NCBI GenBank assembly: GCA_003583745.1
Contig: QXPY01000005.1
Span: 1-64,000, forward strand
Source: Rhodocyclales bacterium GT-UBC
Lineage (GTDB): Bacteria > Pseudomonadota > Gammaproteobacteria > Burkholderiales > Rhodocyclaceae
Length of the DNA: 64,000 nucleotides
Direction of reading: 5' to 3'
The position numbers and the translations under genes were made by a program. Each line of letters opens with the position of its first letter. Positions within the stretch are counted from its first letter, which is position 1. The notes under the pieces are model-generated. The model was given only the letters and a program-made list of their open reading frames with translations, had not been told where the DNA came from and did no database searches. Below are positions 49,806-61,447 of the stretch, one piece after another.

Positions 49806-50810
49806 TTACAGGGCGTCCGGCTTGAAACCGGTATCGCGATAGACCGCCTGGATCACTTCCTTGCCAACGCGCGACTCCATCTTTTGATGCACCGGTACCA
49901 GCGCCTTCTTGAAGGCCAGGCGTTCTTCCTTGGTCGGAACGTAGACTGTCGTCTTGCCGCTCTTCTTGACTGCATCAAGCGCGCTGTCGTTCTCAACCTT
50001 GGCGATCTGGTTGGCATAACGCGTTGCCTGCTCCATCGCATCCTCGAGCTGGGCACGCACATCGGCCGGCAGACCATCCCAGAACTTCTTGTTCACGATC
50101 ACGGCATACCCCAGGTAACCATGCTCAGTCAGCGTCAGATGCTTCTGCACTTCATGCATCTTCTGGGTGTAGAGATTGGAAATGGGGTTCTCTGTGCCAT
50201 CGACCACACCGGTCTGCAAGGCCTGATAGACCTCGGAGAAGGCCATCACCTGCGGCAAACCACCCAAGGCGCGGACTTCTTCTTCCAACACCTTGGAGGA
50301 CTGAATACGCAGTTTCTTACCCTTCAGGTCAGCCGGGGTCTTGATCGGCGAATTCAGCGAGAATGACTTGAAGCCATTGTCCCAGTAACCCAGACCGCGA
50401 ATCCCCTTGGGTTCCAGCTTGGCCAGCAATTGCTTGCCCACCGGACCATTGGTGACTTTGCGCAAGGCGTCGTAATCGCTGAAGATGAATGGCAGATCGA
50501 AGACTTCGAACTCCTTGACGCCGAGCGGTCCGAACTTGGCCAGCGACGGCGCCAGCATCTGCACAGCCCCCAGTTGCAGCGCCTCCATCTCTTCCTTGTC
50601 CTTGTACAGCGTCGAGTTGGCATAGACCTCAACCTTGACCCGACCCTTGGTCAGTTCGCCCGCTTTCTTGGCAAACATCTCGGCCGCCTTGCCCTTCGGC
50701 GTATCCGCCGCGACAACATGGCTGAACTTGATCACGATCGGCTGCTGCGCATAGGCCGCCAGCGACAAGGCGCCAGCAAACAATGCCACGAGAAGTTTCG
50801 AAACTTTCAT
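49806..50810 (-). CDS. dctP: TRAP transporter solute-binding protein DctP
   Basis: A 334-residue periplasmic receptor with a signal peptide ending at AYAQQ. Conserved features include IKFSHVVAADTPKG and the substrate-arginine region (RIQSSKV). The ligand is probably a C4-dicarboxylate, given dctA and dctSR nearby. GGAGGAA precedes the start by 6 bp. Confidence 0.95.
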   Translation of the reverse strand: MKVSKLLVALFAGALSLAAYAQQPIVIKFSHVVAADTPKGKAAEMFAKKAGELTKGRVKVEVYANSTLYKDKEEMEALQLGAVQMLAPSLAKFGPLGVKEFEVFDLPFIFSDYDALRKVTNGPVGKQLLAKLEPKGIRGLGYWDNGFKSFSLNSPIKTPADLKGKKLRIQSSKVLEEEVRALGGLPQVMAFSEVYQALQTGVVDGTENPISNLYTQKMHEVQKHLTLTEHGYLGYAVIVNKKFWDGLPADVRAQLEDAMEQATRYANQIAKVENDSALDAVKKSGKTTVYVPTKEERLAFKKALVPVHQKMESRVGKEVIQAVYRDTGFKPDAL

Positions 50811-50893
50811 GTTTATTCCTCCAGGAATGATCTAGCTTATTTAATTGGTTACTGCTGAGTAAAAGTATTACGCAATATAAAATCGCATCGTAT

Positions 50894-50907
50894 TGTGGTT
50901 AACCACA
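50894..50907 (-). promoter_or_regulatory. palindromic operator before dctP
   Basis: A perfect 14-bp palindrome TGTGGTTAACCACA centred 90 bp before the dctP start. The GTGG-N4-CCAC core recurs upstream of dctA. Probable DctR site. Confidence 0.5.
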
Positions 50908-50944
50908 GGCGCCGCGAGCATAGCCAGAGATTGGCAACCCACAA

Positions 50945-50975
50945 AGAAAAACCGCCGGACCAGCCGGCGGTTTCG
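50945..50975 (-). terminator. rho-independent terminator of dctA
   Basis: Stem AACCGCCGG/CCGGCGGTT with a 5-nt loop; the minus strand continues TTTTCTTT. Located 18 bp after the dctA stop. Confidence 0.85.
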
Positions 50976-50992
50976 ATTAACCACAGTACAAC

Positions 50993-52342
50993 TCAGTGAT
51001 GTTCGACAATCGGGCGCGGACTGTGCGGAATCGGCGGATCCTGCGCATCATCCAGCACCATCTCGGGCACATTGGCCTCATCCGAGGTCTCGCCATTCAG
51101 TACGGCGTTCAGCTTGTCGGCGTCGAGTGCCTTGCACCACTTGGCGACAACCAGCGTTGCTACGCTGTTGCCCACAAAGTTGGTCAATGCGCGCGCCTCG
51201 GACATGAAGCGATCGATACCGAGAATCAGGGCCAAGCCGGCAACCGGCACGGTTCCTACTGCAGACAACGTAGCAGCCAGCACGATGAAGCCGCTGCCGG
51301 TCACGCCAGCCGCGCCCTTGGAGGTCAGCAACAGAATGACCAGAAGGGTAATCTGATGCTGCAGGTCGAGCGGCGTGTTGGTCGCCTGGGCGATGAATAC
51401 TGCGGCCATGGTCAGGTAGATCGACGTGCCGTCGAGATTGAACGAATAGCCAGTCGGCACCACCAATCCCACCACCGATTTCTGGGCACCGGCATTTTCC
51501 ATCTTGGCCATCAGGCGCGGCAAAGCCGACTCGGAAGACGAGGTACCAAGGACCAGGAACAACTCCTCCTTGATGTACTTGATCAGCTTGATGATCGAGA
51601 AACCGTGCAGGCGCGCAATCAGACCAAGTACGCCGAGCACGAAGATCAGACAGGTCAGGTAGAAAGCCCCCATCAGGTTGGCCAGTTGCGCCAGGCTACC
51701 TACACCGTGCTTGCCGATGGTATAGGCCATTGCACCAAATGCGCCGATCGGTGCAACCTTCATGATCACGCCGACAATCCCGAAGAGGACATGCGACAAC
51801 TTTTCGATCAACTCGAACACCGGCTTGCCCCGTTCGCCGAATGCGTGCATCGAGTAACCGAACAGGATCGAGAAGAACAGCACTTGCAGCATATCGCCCT
51901 TTGCGAAGGCATCGACGACGCTGGTCGGAATGATGTTCATCAGGAAATCGGTCGTCGACTGCATTTGCCCGGGTTGGGCGTACTTGGCAATCCCCTTGGT
52001 ATCGAGCGATGCGGGATCGACGTTCATGCCGACGCCCGGCGCCCAGAGATTCACCACGATGAGGCCGATGATCAGAGCAATGGTACTGACGATTTCGAAA
52101 TAGAGGACGGCAAGGCCACCGGTTTTACCGACCTTCTTCATGTCTTCCATGCCGGCAATGCCGACCACGATCGTGCAGAAGATGATCGGTGCGATGATCA
52201 TCTTGATCAGTTTGATAAAACCGTCACCGAGCGGCTTCATCGCCGCCCCTGACTCCGGATAAAAATGACCGAGCGCCACCCCAATGGCGATGGCGACCAA
52301 CACCTGTACATACAAGCTACCGAAAAACCCTCTCTTGGCCAT
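50993..52342 (-). CDS. dctA: C4-dicarboxylate:proton symporter DctA
   Basis: A 449-residue transporter of the DAACS family for succinate, fumarate and malate. It has about eight membrane helices plus two re-entrant loops, with the serine-rich hairpin [13 protein letters not shown] and the [12 protein letters not shown] motif. The ATG at 52342 has AAGGAG about 9 bp upstream; a longer in-frame reading upstream enters the operator region. Divergent from dctS. Confidence 0.95.
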   Translation of the reverse strand: MAKRGFFGSLYVQVLVAIAIGVALGHFYPESGAAMKPLGDGFIKLIKMIIAPIIFCTIVVGIAGMEDMKKVGKTGGLAVLYFEIVSTIALIIGLIVVNLWAPGVGMNVDPASLDTKGIAKYAQPGQMQSTTDFLMNIIPTSVVDAFAKGDMLQVLFFSILFGYSMHAFGERGKPVFELIEKLSHVLFGIVGVIMKVAPIGAFGAMAYTIGKHGVGSLAQLANLMGAFYLTCLIFVLGVLGLIARLHGFSIIKLIKYIKEELFLVLGTSSSESALPRLMAKMENAGAQKSVVGLVVPTGYSFNLDGTSIYLTMAAVFIAQATNTPLDLQHQITLLVILLLTSKGAAGVTGSGFIVLAATLSAVGTVPVAGLALILGIDRFMSEARALTNFVGNSVATLVVAKWCKALDADKLNAVLNGETSDEANVPEMVLDDAQDPPIPHSPRPIVEHH

Positions 52343-52425
52343 GATAGTCAAGCTCCTTTGGTAATTTTTTGGATTGATTTTTTTAAAATCCTGTCGATTA
52401 TGAACACCCAAGCAATCTGACACCA

Positions 52426-52456
52426 TTGTGGATATCCGAATAGTGGATAGCCACAA
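52426..52456 (-). promoter_or_regulatory. two operator-like repeats between dctA and dctS
   Basis: TTGTGGATATCCGAAT (52426-52441) and TAGTGGATAGCCACAA (52441-52456). The second contains GTGG-ATAG-CCAC, and the first keeps GTGG-ATAT-CC; their GTGG cores are 15 bp apart. The first is centred 91 bp before dctA, matching the 90 bp at dctP. Confidence 0.5.
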
Positions 52457-52495
52457 TAGGACCTTTGCGCTTTGTTGCGAGGTACCATTTCCTAC

Positions 52496-54490
52496 ATGAC
52501 GCCCACCGCCAAAATCCTCTCTGAAAAAGCGCTTCCCGCCTTCAGTACACGCTGGTTGCTGGCCTTGCCAAAACTCGGTGTCGTGCTGCTCCTCGCCGCA
52601 CTATTGGCCTTGCTGTGGCTTCTCCATCTCAACGAAATCGAGGAGGAGCGCGCCACCCTGATCAAGGATGTACTTTGGCTGGAGCAAAACCTACGCTTTC
52701 ACCTTGACAGCGACGAAGAACAGTTGCAGCAATTTGCCGCCGACATGAGCAACCTTGCGACGCAAAAGAAAACATTCCGTCTGCGCGCCAGCCATCTGGT
52801 TAAGAACACACCGGAAATCGATCAGTTGATGTGGCTGAATCCCGAGCGCAAAGTCATCGACGCCCTCCCCAGCATGACCCCACCTGACGCCGAAATTGAA
52901 GCCTTCGGCCCTCCGGTTACCGAAAAAGCATTCGATACGGCACGACGCCTGGGGAAACAGGTCTACAGCGAACCTTTCTTTCTCGAGAAAAACCGGTCGT
53001 TCATCGAAACCGCGACACCCATTTTTCATGAGGGACACTTCATCGGCATGCTGGTTGCGGTCTATCCACTCGACACCATGCTGGCCAACCTCGTTCCCTG
53101 GTGGTTTACGGAAAAATACAAGGTCGAGATCATTGACGACAACGACATCCTTTACGCGACAAAAACACACGTACAAGGCCAAAGCAGCCAGACTTACGAA
53201 ATCCCCTTCGACCCTCCGGGCTACGGCCTCAAACTGCGCATCGGGAGTTACAAGAGCAACGACAATCCGCTGCAAAAGCTCCTCACCATTGCCATCATCG
53301 CCTTGGCCGCCGGGGTATTCTGGAGTCTATGGGTCGTCCGCGACTTGATGCAGAAGCGCTCACGAGCCGAAGAAGCACTGCGTGCCGAACATGCCTTTCG
53401 GACCGCAATGGAGGACTCACTGACTGTCGGCATGCGCGCCCGCGACCTCAAAGGGCGCGTCATCTATGTCAATCCGGCCTTTTGCAAAATTACCGGCTTT
53501 AGCAGCCAAGAGCTCGTTGGCAGCACACCGCCCATGCCCTACTGGGCCCCCGAACAGATCGACGAATCCTACGCCATGCACCAGGCCGTACTGGCCGGAC
53601 AGGCACCGGTCGACGGATTCGAAATGACCTTCATGCGCAAGAACGGCGAGCGGTTCAACGCGCTGGTCTATGAAGCCAAACTGATTGACGGCAACGGCGT
53701 GCACACTGGCTGGATGGCATCGGTGCTGGATGTCACCGAACGCAAGCGGGCGGAAGAACTTGCCCGGCAGCAGCAGGAACAACTGCAGTTCACGTCCCGC
53801 CTGGTCACCATGGGCGAAATGGCCTCGACACTGGCACACGAACTGAACCAGCCTCTTGCCGCCATCGCCAGCTACAACACGGGCTGCCTGAATCTACTCG
53901 AACGCCCGGACTGCACGCCACAGGATATCCGTCCCGCGTTGGAAAAAGTCAGCATCCAGGCCCAGCGCGCCGGCAAGATCATCCGCCGCGTCCACGACTT
54001 CGTTCGCAAGAGCGAGCCCAAACGAGCCCCCTGCCAACTTGCTGAAGTCGTCGACGATTGCCTCGGCTTCGTCGAGTCGGATGCACGCAAACGCCATGTC
54101 CGGATCGAGTGCGCGATGCCGGAAATGCCGCCCATTCCGGCCGATCGCCTGATGCTTGAGCAAGTCCTGTTGAACTTGATCCGCAACGCCATGGAAGCGA
54201 TGGGGAACACGCCGGAAATCCACCGAACGCTTCGGATAATGATCAAGCTGGAAGATGCCGAATTGAGAGTCAGCGTCGCCGACCAGGGCTGCGGCATCGC
54301 CCCTGAAATTCGCGATAAACTATTTACCGCCTTCTTCACCACCAAGCCTGAAGGCATGGGGGTCGGGTTATCGATCTGCCGTTCAATCATCGAGTTTCAC
54401 CGCGGCCGCCTTTGGGCCGAGGACAACCCAAACTCCGCTACCGGAACCGGTACGATATTCGCTTTCACGCTGCCACTGGAAACTGCATGA
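52496..54490 (+). CDS. dctS: C4-dicarboxylate sensor histidine kinase DctS
   Basis: A 664-residue membrane sensor kinase. Membrane helix 1 (about 20-42), a periplasmic Cache-like sensing domain, helix 2 (about 262-280), a PAS domain (about 300-412), a HisKA region with phospho-His in [11 protein letters not shown] (about 446) and an HATPase domain ending in [16 protein letters not shown]. This is the DctS layout of Rhodobacter and Betaproteobacteria. The ATG at 52496 is weakly served (GAGG 12 bp upstream); a TTG at 52472 is an alternative. It overlaps dctR by 4 bp. Confidence 0.92.
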   Translation: MTPTAKILSEKALPAFSTRWLLALPKLGVVLLLAALLALLWLLHLNEIEEERATLIKDVLWLEQNLRFHLDSDEEQLQQFAADMSNLATQKKTFRLRASHLVKNTPEIDQLMWLNPERKVIDALPSMTPPDAEIEAFGPPVTEKAFDTARRLGKQVYSEPFFLEKNRSFIETATPIFHEGHFIGMLVAVYPLDTMLANLVPWWFTEKYKVEIIDDNDILYATKTHVQGQSSQTYEIPFDPPGYGLKLRIGSYKSNDNPLQKLLTIAIIALAAGVFWSLWVVRDLMQKRSRAEEALRAEHAFRTAMEDSLTVGMRARDLKGRVIYVNPAFCKITGFSSQELVGSTPPMPYWAPEQIDESYAMHQAVLAGQAPVDGFEMTFMRKNGERFNALVYEAKLIDGNGVHTGWMASVLDVTERKRAEELARQQQEQLQFTSRLVTMGEMASTLAHELNQPLAAIASYNTGCLNLLERPDCTPQDIRPALEKVSIQAQRAGKIIRRVHDFVRKSEPKRAPCQLAEVVDDCLGFVESDARKRHVRIECAMPEMPPIPADRLMLEQVLLNLIRNAMEAMGNTPEIHRTLRIMIKLEDAELRVSVADQGCGIAPEIRDKLFTAFFTTKPEGMGVGLSICRSIIEFHRGRLWAEDNPNSATGTGTIFAFTLPLETA

Positions 54491-55089
54491 ACACGCCGCA
54501 AGCACACCTGGTCGACGACGACGAAGCCATTCGGGATGCGCTCTCCTGGCTCCTTTTGTCACGCGGCATTCCCTGCACCACCTATGCTAGCGCAGAAGCC
54601 TTTCTGAGCACCTGGAACCCAGGACTGGCGGGCTGTGTCGTACTCGACATGCGCATGTCCGGCATGAGCGGCCTGGATTGTTTCGACCGCCTGCGCGAGC
54701 AAAAATCGACGCTACCGGTCATTTTCCTGACCGGACACGGAGACGTACCACTTGCCGTCTCCACATTGAAAAAAGGGGCCTTCGATTTTTTCGAAAAGCC
54801 GCTCAACGACAACGACCTCGCCACCCGCATCCAGGAGGCCATGGAACTCGACGCCCGTCAGCGCGCCGACAATGCGACAGCCGATTCCCTCAACGCGCGG
54901 ATTTCCAGCCTGACCACCCGCGAAAAGCAGATCATGGAATTGGTCCTCGCCGGCAAATTCAACAAGGTCATTGCCGACGAACTCAACATCAGTATGCGCA
55001 CCGTAGAAGTCCACCGCGCGAACCTCTTCGACAAAATGCAGGTCAAAACGGCGGTCGAGCTTGCCAACTTGCTGAAACGGGGCCGCTAA
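54487..55089 (+). CDS. dctR: C4-dicarboxylate response regulator DctR (FixJ type)
   Basis: A 200-residue regulator: receiver domain with acidic pocket DDDEA and phospho-Asp in CVVLDMRMSG (about D54), then a LuxR-type helix-turn-helix (LTTREKQIMELVLAGKFNKVIADELNIS split around about 137-195). The ATG overlaps the dctS stop. It should activate dctPQM and dctA through the GTGG-N4-CCAC sites. Confidence 0.93.
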   Translation: MNTPQAHLVDDDEAIRDALSWLLLSRGIPCTTYASAEAFLSTWNPGLAGCVVLDMRMSGMSGLDCFDRLREQKSTLPVIFLTGHGDVPLAVSTLKKGAFDFFEKPLNDNDLATRIQEAMELDARQRADNATADSLNARISSLTTREKQIMELVLAGKFNKVIADELNISMRTVEVHRANLFDKMQVKTAVELANLLKRGR

Positions 55090-55193
55090 CCCTTCCCTAA
55101 GCCCCCGTTTTTAGTTAGCATCTCGCGCAAATCCCGTCGCCCAATGCGGCCATTCCCCCATCACTCCGGTTCACTCCATCCAAGAGGCAATTC

Positions 55194-55520
55194 ATGAGCG
55201 AGCACATCCATTACGTCACCGACGACACCTTTGAAGCCGAAGTGCTGCAATCGCAGCAGCCGGTTCTCGTCGATTATTGGGCAGAATGGTGCGGCCCCTG
55301 CAAGATGATCGCCCCGATCCTCGACGAAATTGCCAACGAATATGCCGGCAAGCTGAAAGTCGCCAAGGTCAACATCGATGACAATCAAGCCACGCCGGCC
55401 AAGTTCGGCATCCGTGGCATCCCGACACTGATGATCTTCAAGAACGGCAACGTCGAAGCCACCAAGGTTGGCGCGCTCTCCAAGGGCCAACTCGCTGCCT
55501 TTATTGACAGCAACCTGTAA
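55194..55520 (+). CDS. trxA: thioredoxin 1
   Basis: A 108-residue thioredoxin with active site WCGPCKM and the cis-Pro region [11 protein letters not shown]. Located before rho, as in many proteobacteria. AGAGGC stands 6 bp upstream of the start. Confidence 0.97.
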   Translation: MSEHIHYVTDDTFEAEVLQSQQPVLVDYWAEWCGPCKMIAPILDEIANEYAGKLKVAKVNIDDNQATPAKFGIRGIPTLMIFKNGNVEATKVGALSKGQLAAFIDSNL

Positions 55521-55536
55521 TCTCCGTAGTCTGCCG

Positions 55537-55565
55537 CCTGAGATTGCGTCCTGCGATCTCAGGCT
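55537..55565 (+). terminator. hairpin after trxA
   Basis: A perfect 9-bp stem GCCTGAGAT/ATCTCAGGC with an 11-nt loop, without a T run. It could be a weak terminator or part of the rho leader. The rest of the gap to 55677 shows nothing recognisable. Confidence 0.4.
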
Positions 55566-55677
55566 GACGCAAGCGGCATCCAGCCCGACGTCACTCCCCT
55601 CCCTTCGCTCCTAGCATCCACGCCCCGACCAATGGGCAGTCGCCCGCATTCCATCGGCGCTACACACTCCCAAATTC

Positions 55678-56937
<1,260 letters not shown>

Positions 56938-56946
56938 TAAAAAATA

Positions 56947-56980
56947 TTGCAACTGCGTGATTATTCTAGGATAATCACGC
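56947..56980 (+). promoter_or_regulatory. rpmE promoter overlapping an inverted repeat
   Basis: -35 TTGCAA (56947-56952), 17-bp spacer, -10 GATAAT (56970-56975). A perfect 10-bp inverted repeat, GCGTGATTAT (56955-56964) and ATAATCACGC (56971-56980) with a 6-nt centre, covers the spacer and -10. It may be an operator, or a hairpin at the end of the rho transcript. Confidence 0.6.
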
Positions 56981-57029
56981 GCTTCCCAGATCGGCCACAT
57001 CCGCCGGTCGCTTGCTTAAAGGACAAAAG

Positions 57030-57254
57030 ATGAAAGCCGATATCCACCCGAACTACAACGAAGTGCAAGTCACCTGCTCCTGCGGCAGCACTTTCACCAC
57101 CCGTTCGACCATGAACAAGCAAAGCTTCCACGTTGAAGTCTGCTCCCTCTGCCACCCGTTCTACACCGGCAAGCAGAAGATCGTTGACACCGCTGGTCGC
57201 GTTGAGAAGTTCAACCAGAAGTTCGGCGCCATGCGCGGCAAGACCGCTGCCTGA
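57030..57254 (+). CDS. rpmE: 50S ribosomal protein L31, zinc-binding type
   Basis: A 74-residue protein with the four zinc-ligand cysteines (CSCGSTF and CSLCHPFY). The ATG at 57030 has AAAGGAC 6 bp upstream. This C+ form is the zinc-replete version; zinc-free paralogues are Zur-regulated in many bacteria, but none is in the window. Confidence 0.97.
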   Translation: MKADIHPNYNEVQVTCSCGSTFTTRSTMNKQSFHVEVCSLCHPFYTGKQKIVDTAGRVEKFNQKFGAMRGKTAA

Positions 57255-57273
57255 TCCACTGGATTTGCGCTAT

Positions 57274-57300
57274 AAAAGGCAGCCTGAAGGCTGCCTTTTT
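57274..57300 (+). terminator. rho-independent terminator of rpmE
   Basis: Stem AAAAGGCAGCC/GGCTGCCTTTTT with loop TGAA. It ends 14 bp before the next gene. Confidence 0.9.
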
Positions 57301-57314
57301 CATTTCTGGACACC

Positions 57315-58949
57315 ATGCCTGAGCTGATTTCACTGCTGCGCACGACCATTCGTCGCGGCATTCACCTGCCGCCTGCCGGCTGGGTGCTTGCCGCCATGCT
57401 GGCTTTCTATGTTTTGGCCGGACTGTTTGGCCGCGACCCCTGGAAAGGCGAGGATGCAATCCATATTGGCGCCGCCTGGCACATGCTGTCCCACAGCGAC
57501 TGGCTGTCACCTGACTTGGCAGGTCGCGCCTTCCATGAACCACCGCTTTATTACTGGAGCGCAGCCTTAACCGGCAAGACCTTTGGCTGGTTGCTGCCAA
57601 TGCACGAAGCAATGCGCCTGGCCAGCGGTTTCTGGGTCGCACTGGCATTGATCGGCCTTTATTACGCCGGACGCGAGCTCTATGGCCAGGAATGTGCTGC
57701 TGCCAGCCCACTTCTTCTTGCCGGTTGTACCGGGTTATTGTTCCACGCCCACGATGCCCAGCCCATGCTGATTGCGCTCGCGGCCTACAGCGGCACGGTT
57801 GGCGCCCTTTCAACCCTTGAGCGACGCCCCAGACTCAGCGCCCTTCTCTACGGGCTCTCCGTTGCCGGATGCCTGCTTGGTGCGGGCATTGCGCCGATGT
57901 TACCGCTACTTGCAATCGCGCCTCTCGCCGGGTGGTTTGCCGTCGACCGAAGCAAGGCAGCCAAAACACTGACCAGCGGGCTGCTCTTGGCCATCGCGCT
58001 CTCTACACCGTGGCCATTGCAACTTCTGGCGGTCGAACCGGCTCGCTTTCATGGCTGGCTAGCGACTGAACTAGCCCCACTGAAAACACCTTTTTCATTC
58101 ATCGGCGCTGGTCGCTTCATTTCCATGCTGCCCTGGTTTGCCTTTCCCGCCCTGCCTCTGGCTGGCTGGACGCTTTGGACGCGCCGACAAAACCTGGCCG
58201 AACGCCCCCAGGCACTGCCGCTTGCTTTCCTCTTCATCACCTTGATGATGCTCGCCCTTGCCTACAGGCCGCGCGAAATCCCCACCCTGCTGCTTCTGCC
58301 GCCCTTGGCGCTACTCGCCACCCCAGGCGCCCTGACCTTGCGCCGGGGTGCTGCCAATGCTTTCGACTGGTTTGCCATGATGACCTTCAGCCTGTTCACC
58401 AGCCTGGTCTGGCTGTGCTGGTCGGCGATGGCTTTGGGCTGGCCGGAAAAACTGGCCAAACGCGTTGTCGTACTCCGCCCCGGCTTCGTTGGCCATTTTG
58501 AATTCCTTGCCATGCTCGTTGGTTTGGGCAGCACTTTATGGTGGATATGGTTGATTGTCACCGCGCCGCGCTCCCCCTACAGAAGCCTGACGCACTGGAC
58601 GATGGGTTTCACCACCCTTTGGCTACTCGCCACAACGCTCATTTTGCCTTGGTTTGACTATGGCAAAAGTTACCGGCCGGTTGCCCAAGCGATCGCCCAA
58701 GCCCTGCCAAAAAAACACGGCTGCATTGCCGAGCGTGGTCTGAGCGACACTCAGCGCGCCTCACTGGCTTACTTCGTCGAAGTCGAACCCATCCCGCTCG
58801 AAAGCACCGCGGGCAAGGAGTGCAACTGGCTATTGCTGAGTGGCAACGGCCGCGCCGAACTGACTCCGCCCGAAACAAACTGGATCAAGGTCTGGGAAGG
58901 CAATCGGCCGAGTGAACGCAAGGAAAAAATCCGTCTGTTCAAAAGGTAA
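57315..58949 (+). CDS. ArnT-like membrane glycosyltransferase (GT-C fold)
   Basis: A 544-residue integral membrane protein with about 11-12 hydrophobic segments. The first periplasmic loop carries an acidic motif (DPWKGEDAIHIG) and FHEPPLYYW, typical of PMT/ArnT-type transferases that use polyprenyl-phosphate sugars. The acceptor (lipid A, glycan or protein) cannot be read from the sequence. No Arn-pathway genes are adjacent. Confidence 0.82.
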   Translation: MPELISLLRTTIRRGIHLPPAGWVLAAMLAFYVLAGLFGRDPWKGEDAIHIGAAWHMLSHSDWLSPDLAGRAFHEPPLYYWSAALTGKTFGWLLPMHEAMRLASGFWVALALIGLYYAGRELYGQECAAASPLLLAGCTGLLFHAHDAQPMLIALAAYSGTVGALSTLERRPRLSALLYGLSVAGCLLGAGIAPMLPLLAIAPLAGWFAVDRSKAAKTLTSGLLLAIALSTPWPLQLLAVEPARFHGWLATELAPLKTPFSFIGAGRFISMLPWFAFPALPLAGWTLWTRRQNLAERPQALPLAFLFITLMMLALAYRPREIPTLLLLPPLALLATPGALTLRRGAANAFDWFAMMTFSLFTSLVWLCWSAMALGWPEKLAKRVVVLRPGFVGHFEFLAMLVGLGSTLWWIWLIVTAPRSPYRSLTHWTMGFTTLWLLATTLILPWFDYGKSYRPVAQAIAQALPKKHGCIAERGLSDTQRASLAYFVEVEPIPLESTAGKECNWLLLSGNGRAELTPPETNWIKVWEGNRPSERKEKIRLFKR

Positions 58950-61325
58950 TCACGAGTTATCCGGCTGACTACGCAGGAGATTCAGCGCCTCGCACAAAGC
59001 CTGCATTTCAGTTTCCAGGCTTCCCAGCAGCCGCTCCAGCTCGCCCCCCCCGTTGCCTCCCTGCAAAGCAAGTTCGACCTCGCCCGCCAGTACCTGCAAG
59101 TTGCACATGCCAAAGGTCCCGGCCACGCCTTTCAAGGTATGTGCCCGCCTCTCGGCTTCACGAATCAATCCTTGTCCGATCTCGCGCCGGAGTTCGACAG
59201 AATCGTTCCCGTGTTCCTCGACAAAACGACACAAAAACAGCTTCAATCTTGAAAACTGCCCACGCACGCTACGCAGCGCAACCGTCAGGTCAAGCCCCGG
59301 GATCGTCGCCAAATGTGCCACCAGCGCATCACCGGACAAATTGACTTGTTCGTCCAGACTACTGCCTTCGGTGATCGACTTGACCGGCAACCAACGCAGC
59401 AAGGTGGCGTAAAGACGGCTTGGCTCAACCGGTTTGGCGATATGATCATTCATGCCGGCAGCAATACTAACGTCACGGTCTTCATCAAACGCACTCGCCG
59501 TCATGGCCACAATCGGAGTCAGCGCATAGCCAGGTAGCAAGCGAATTTGACGCGTTGCCGCAATACCGTCCAGTTCGGGCATTTTCAAGTCCATCATGAT
59601 CAGGTCGTAGCGATGAGCCTCGGCCATGTTGACGGCCTCGATACCGTTATTTGCCACATCAACCTGCAAACCGACATCCTCCAGCAAACCGAGCGCCACC
59701 TCCTGATTCAAGGGATTATCTTCAGCCAGCAACAAACGCATGCCTTTGCGCGCGCGCAGGCGCGTCTCCTCGCTTTCCGCCGTCGCAGCATGACCTGGCA
59801 GATCGCTTCCCAATGCGAACGGCAACTCGACCCAGAACGTGCTGCCGACACCGGGTTCACTCTCGGCGCCAACGCCCCCGCCCATGAGTTCAGCCAGACG
59901 CTTCGATATGGCCAAGCCCAGCCCTGTTCCGCCAAAACAACGCGAAGTCGAGGCCTCTGCCTGCTGAAACTCCGAGAACAATCGATCAAGTTGCTCGGTA
60001 CTCAAACCGATCCCGGTATCCCGAACGCTAAAGCGCAAGCGCAACTGGTCCTGACTACGCTCCAATTCCTCACTGTAGACCGACACACTTCCTTGCTGCG
60101 TGAACTTGACCGCGTTCGTGACGAAATTGAGCAGAATCTGACCGAGCCGCATGCCATCCCCGAACAGGATGGGCGGAATTGCCTTGAAATCAATCTGCAG
60201 ACTCACCCCTTTTAATCTGGCCTGCTCTCCAACCAGACCAACGATATTCCGAGCCAATTGAGCGACATCGAAATCTGTCTTGTCCAAAGTCATTTTTCCA
60301 GCCTCGATTTTCGACAAATCGAGCACATCATTGATTAGCGCAAGCAAATGCTGCGCGGCATCGCCGACCTTATCGAGTTGCAGACGCTGATGCGGGTTCT
60401 CTGCCTCCCGGCGTAATCGATGGGTCAAACCGATGATGGCGTTCATCGGCGTTCTAATCTCATGGCTCATATTGGCCAGAAAGGCGCTCTTCGCCAGATT
60501 GGCTCGCTCGGCCTCTTCCTTTGCCCTCAGCAGCGCCAGATGGCTTTCTTCCAATCGGGATTGCAATCGCCGCCGGGTCAGGATGCCATTGAGGCGAATG
60601 AACAACTCCTCGTTCACCACCGGCTTGATGATGTAATCGGTGATCCCCAGATTGAACAACTCAACGCGCCGCGACGCATCATCGAACGCCGTGACGGCCA
60701 GCACGGGAACATCACCCTTGTCGCCGACATGCCGGCGGATCCGATTGACCAGCGCCAGGCCGCTCATCATCCCATCAAGCACGATATCGGTCAGGACCAG
60801 ATCGTACTCGTTGGCCAGGAACAACGGCCATGCCTGTTCGGCAGAGACACAGGCATCCACCGTCAAGCCACGCTCCTCGAGGCGTGCCTTGAGCAAGGCA
60901 CGTTGCGCCGGCGCATCTTCGACGTAGAGGATATGACCCGACAAGCGGCCTTGAGGAAAGGAGAAACGCCGAATGAATGCCAGCAGTTGCTCAACCTGGC
61001 TCTTGTGGAAAATTTCGGTGACACCCGCCGGCAAGGCACGGGACAAGACATCCTCGACCGTAACCGAAGTCAGCAGGACAAAGGGCTTGAATGCGCAATT
61101 GGTCAGCGCGCGGACCTGACGACAAAGATCGATTCCCTCCATGTCACGGAGAAAATAATTGGAGCAGATAAAATCGATATATTCGCCGCCAATCAGCGCC
61201 AAAGCCTCCTGCCCCGAGTTGCAATAGCGCAATTCGAAGTCGGTATCGGCCAACGCTGTCTTGAACAAACTCTGGAAGATTCGACTTTCGTCGACTAACA
61301 GCACTTTTCTCGGCATTTTGTTCAT
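58950..61325 (-). CDS. hybrid histidine kinase with three receivers and HPt
   Basis: A 791-residue cytoplasmic protein. Order: REC1 (about 7-125), REC2 (about 130-250), a coiled coil, HisKA with H near 287 (MSHEIRTPMN), HATPase (about 375-510), REC3 (about 530-650) and HPt with H near 727 (AHTLKG). REC2 (LTDIVLD) and REC3 (MMDLKMP) keep their Asp, but REC1 has Asn56 where the phospho-acceptor should be (DFICSNYFL). No membrane segment. A complete phosphorelay could run inside this one protein. Its output partner is not in the window. Confidence 0.93.
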   Translation of the reverse strand: MNKMPRKVLLVDESRIFQSLFKTALADTDFELRYCNSGQEALALIGGEYIDFICSNYFLRDMEGIDLCRQVRALTNCAFKPFVLLTSVTVEDVLSRALPAGVTEIFHKSQVEQLLAFIRRFSFPQGRLSGHILYVEDAPAQRALLKARLEERGLTVDACVSAEQAWPLFLANEYDLVLTDIVLDGMMSGLALVNRIRRHVGDKGDVPVLAVTAFDDASRRVELFNLGITDYIIKPVVNEELFIRLNGILTRRRLQSRLEESHLALLRAKEEAERANLAKSAFLANMSHEIRTPMNAIIGLTHRLRREAENPHQRLQLDKVGDAAQHLLALINDVLDLSKIEAGKMTLDKTDFDVAQLARNIVGLVGEQARLKGVSLQIDFKAIPPILFGDGMRLGQILLNFVTNAVKFTQQGSVSVYSEELERSQDQLRLRFSVRDTGIGLSTEQLDRLFSEFQQAEASTSRCFGGTGLGLAISKRLAELMGGGVGAESEPGVGSTFWVELPFALGSDLPGHAATAESEETRLRARKGMRLLLAEDNPLNQEVALGLLEDVGLQVDVANNGIEAVNMAEAHRYDLIMMDLKMPELDGIAATRQIRLLPGYALTPIVAMTASAFDEDRDVSIAAGMNDHIAKPVEPSRLYATLLRWLPVKSITEGSSLDEQVNLSGDALVAHLATIPGLDLTVALRSVRGQFSRLKLFLCRFVEEHGNDSVELRREIGQGLIREAERRAHTLKGVAGTFGMCNLQVLAGEVELALQGGNGGGELERLLGSLETEMQALCEALNLLRSQPDNS

Positions 61326-61447
61326 TTGACAATCTCAAGCATTCTGTTCTCGGCAGTTGCTGGCGATTTGAATTTTTAGGAGATAGTGCATCGAGGATAC
61401 GCAATTAGCGTTTGAATGTCATAGGAATTTATTAGCAACACCCAACA

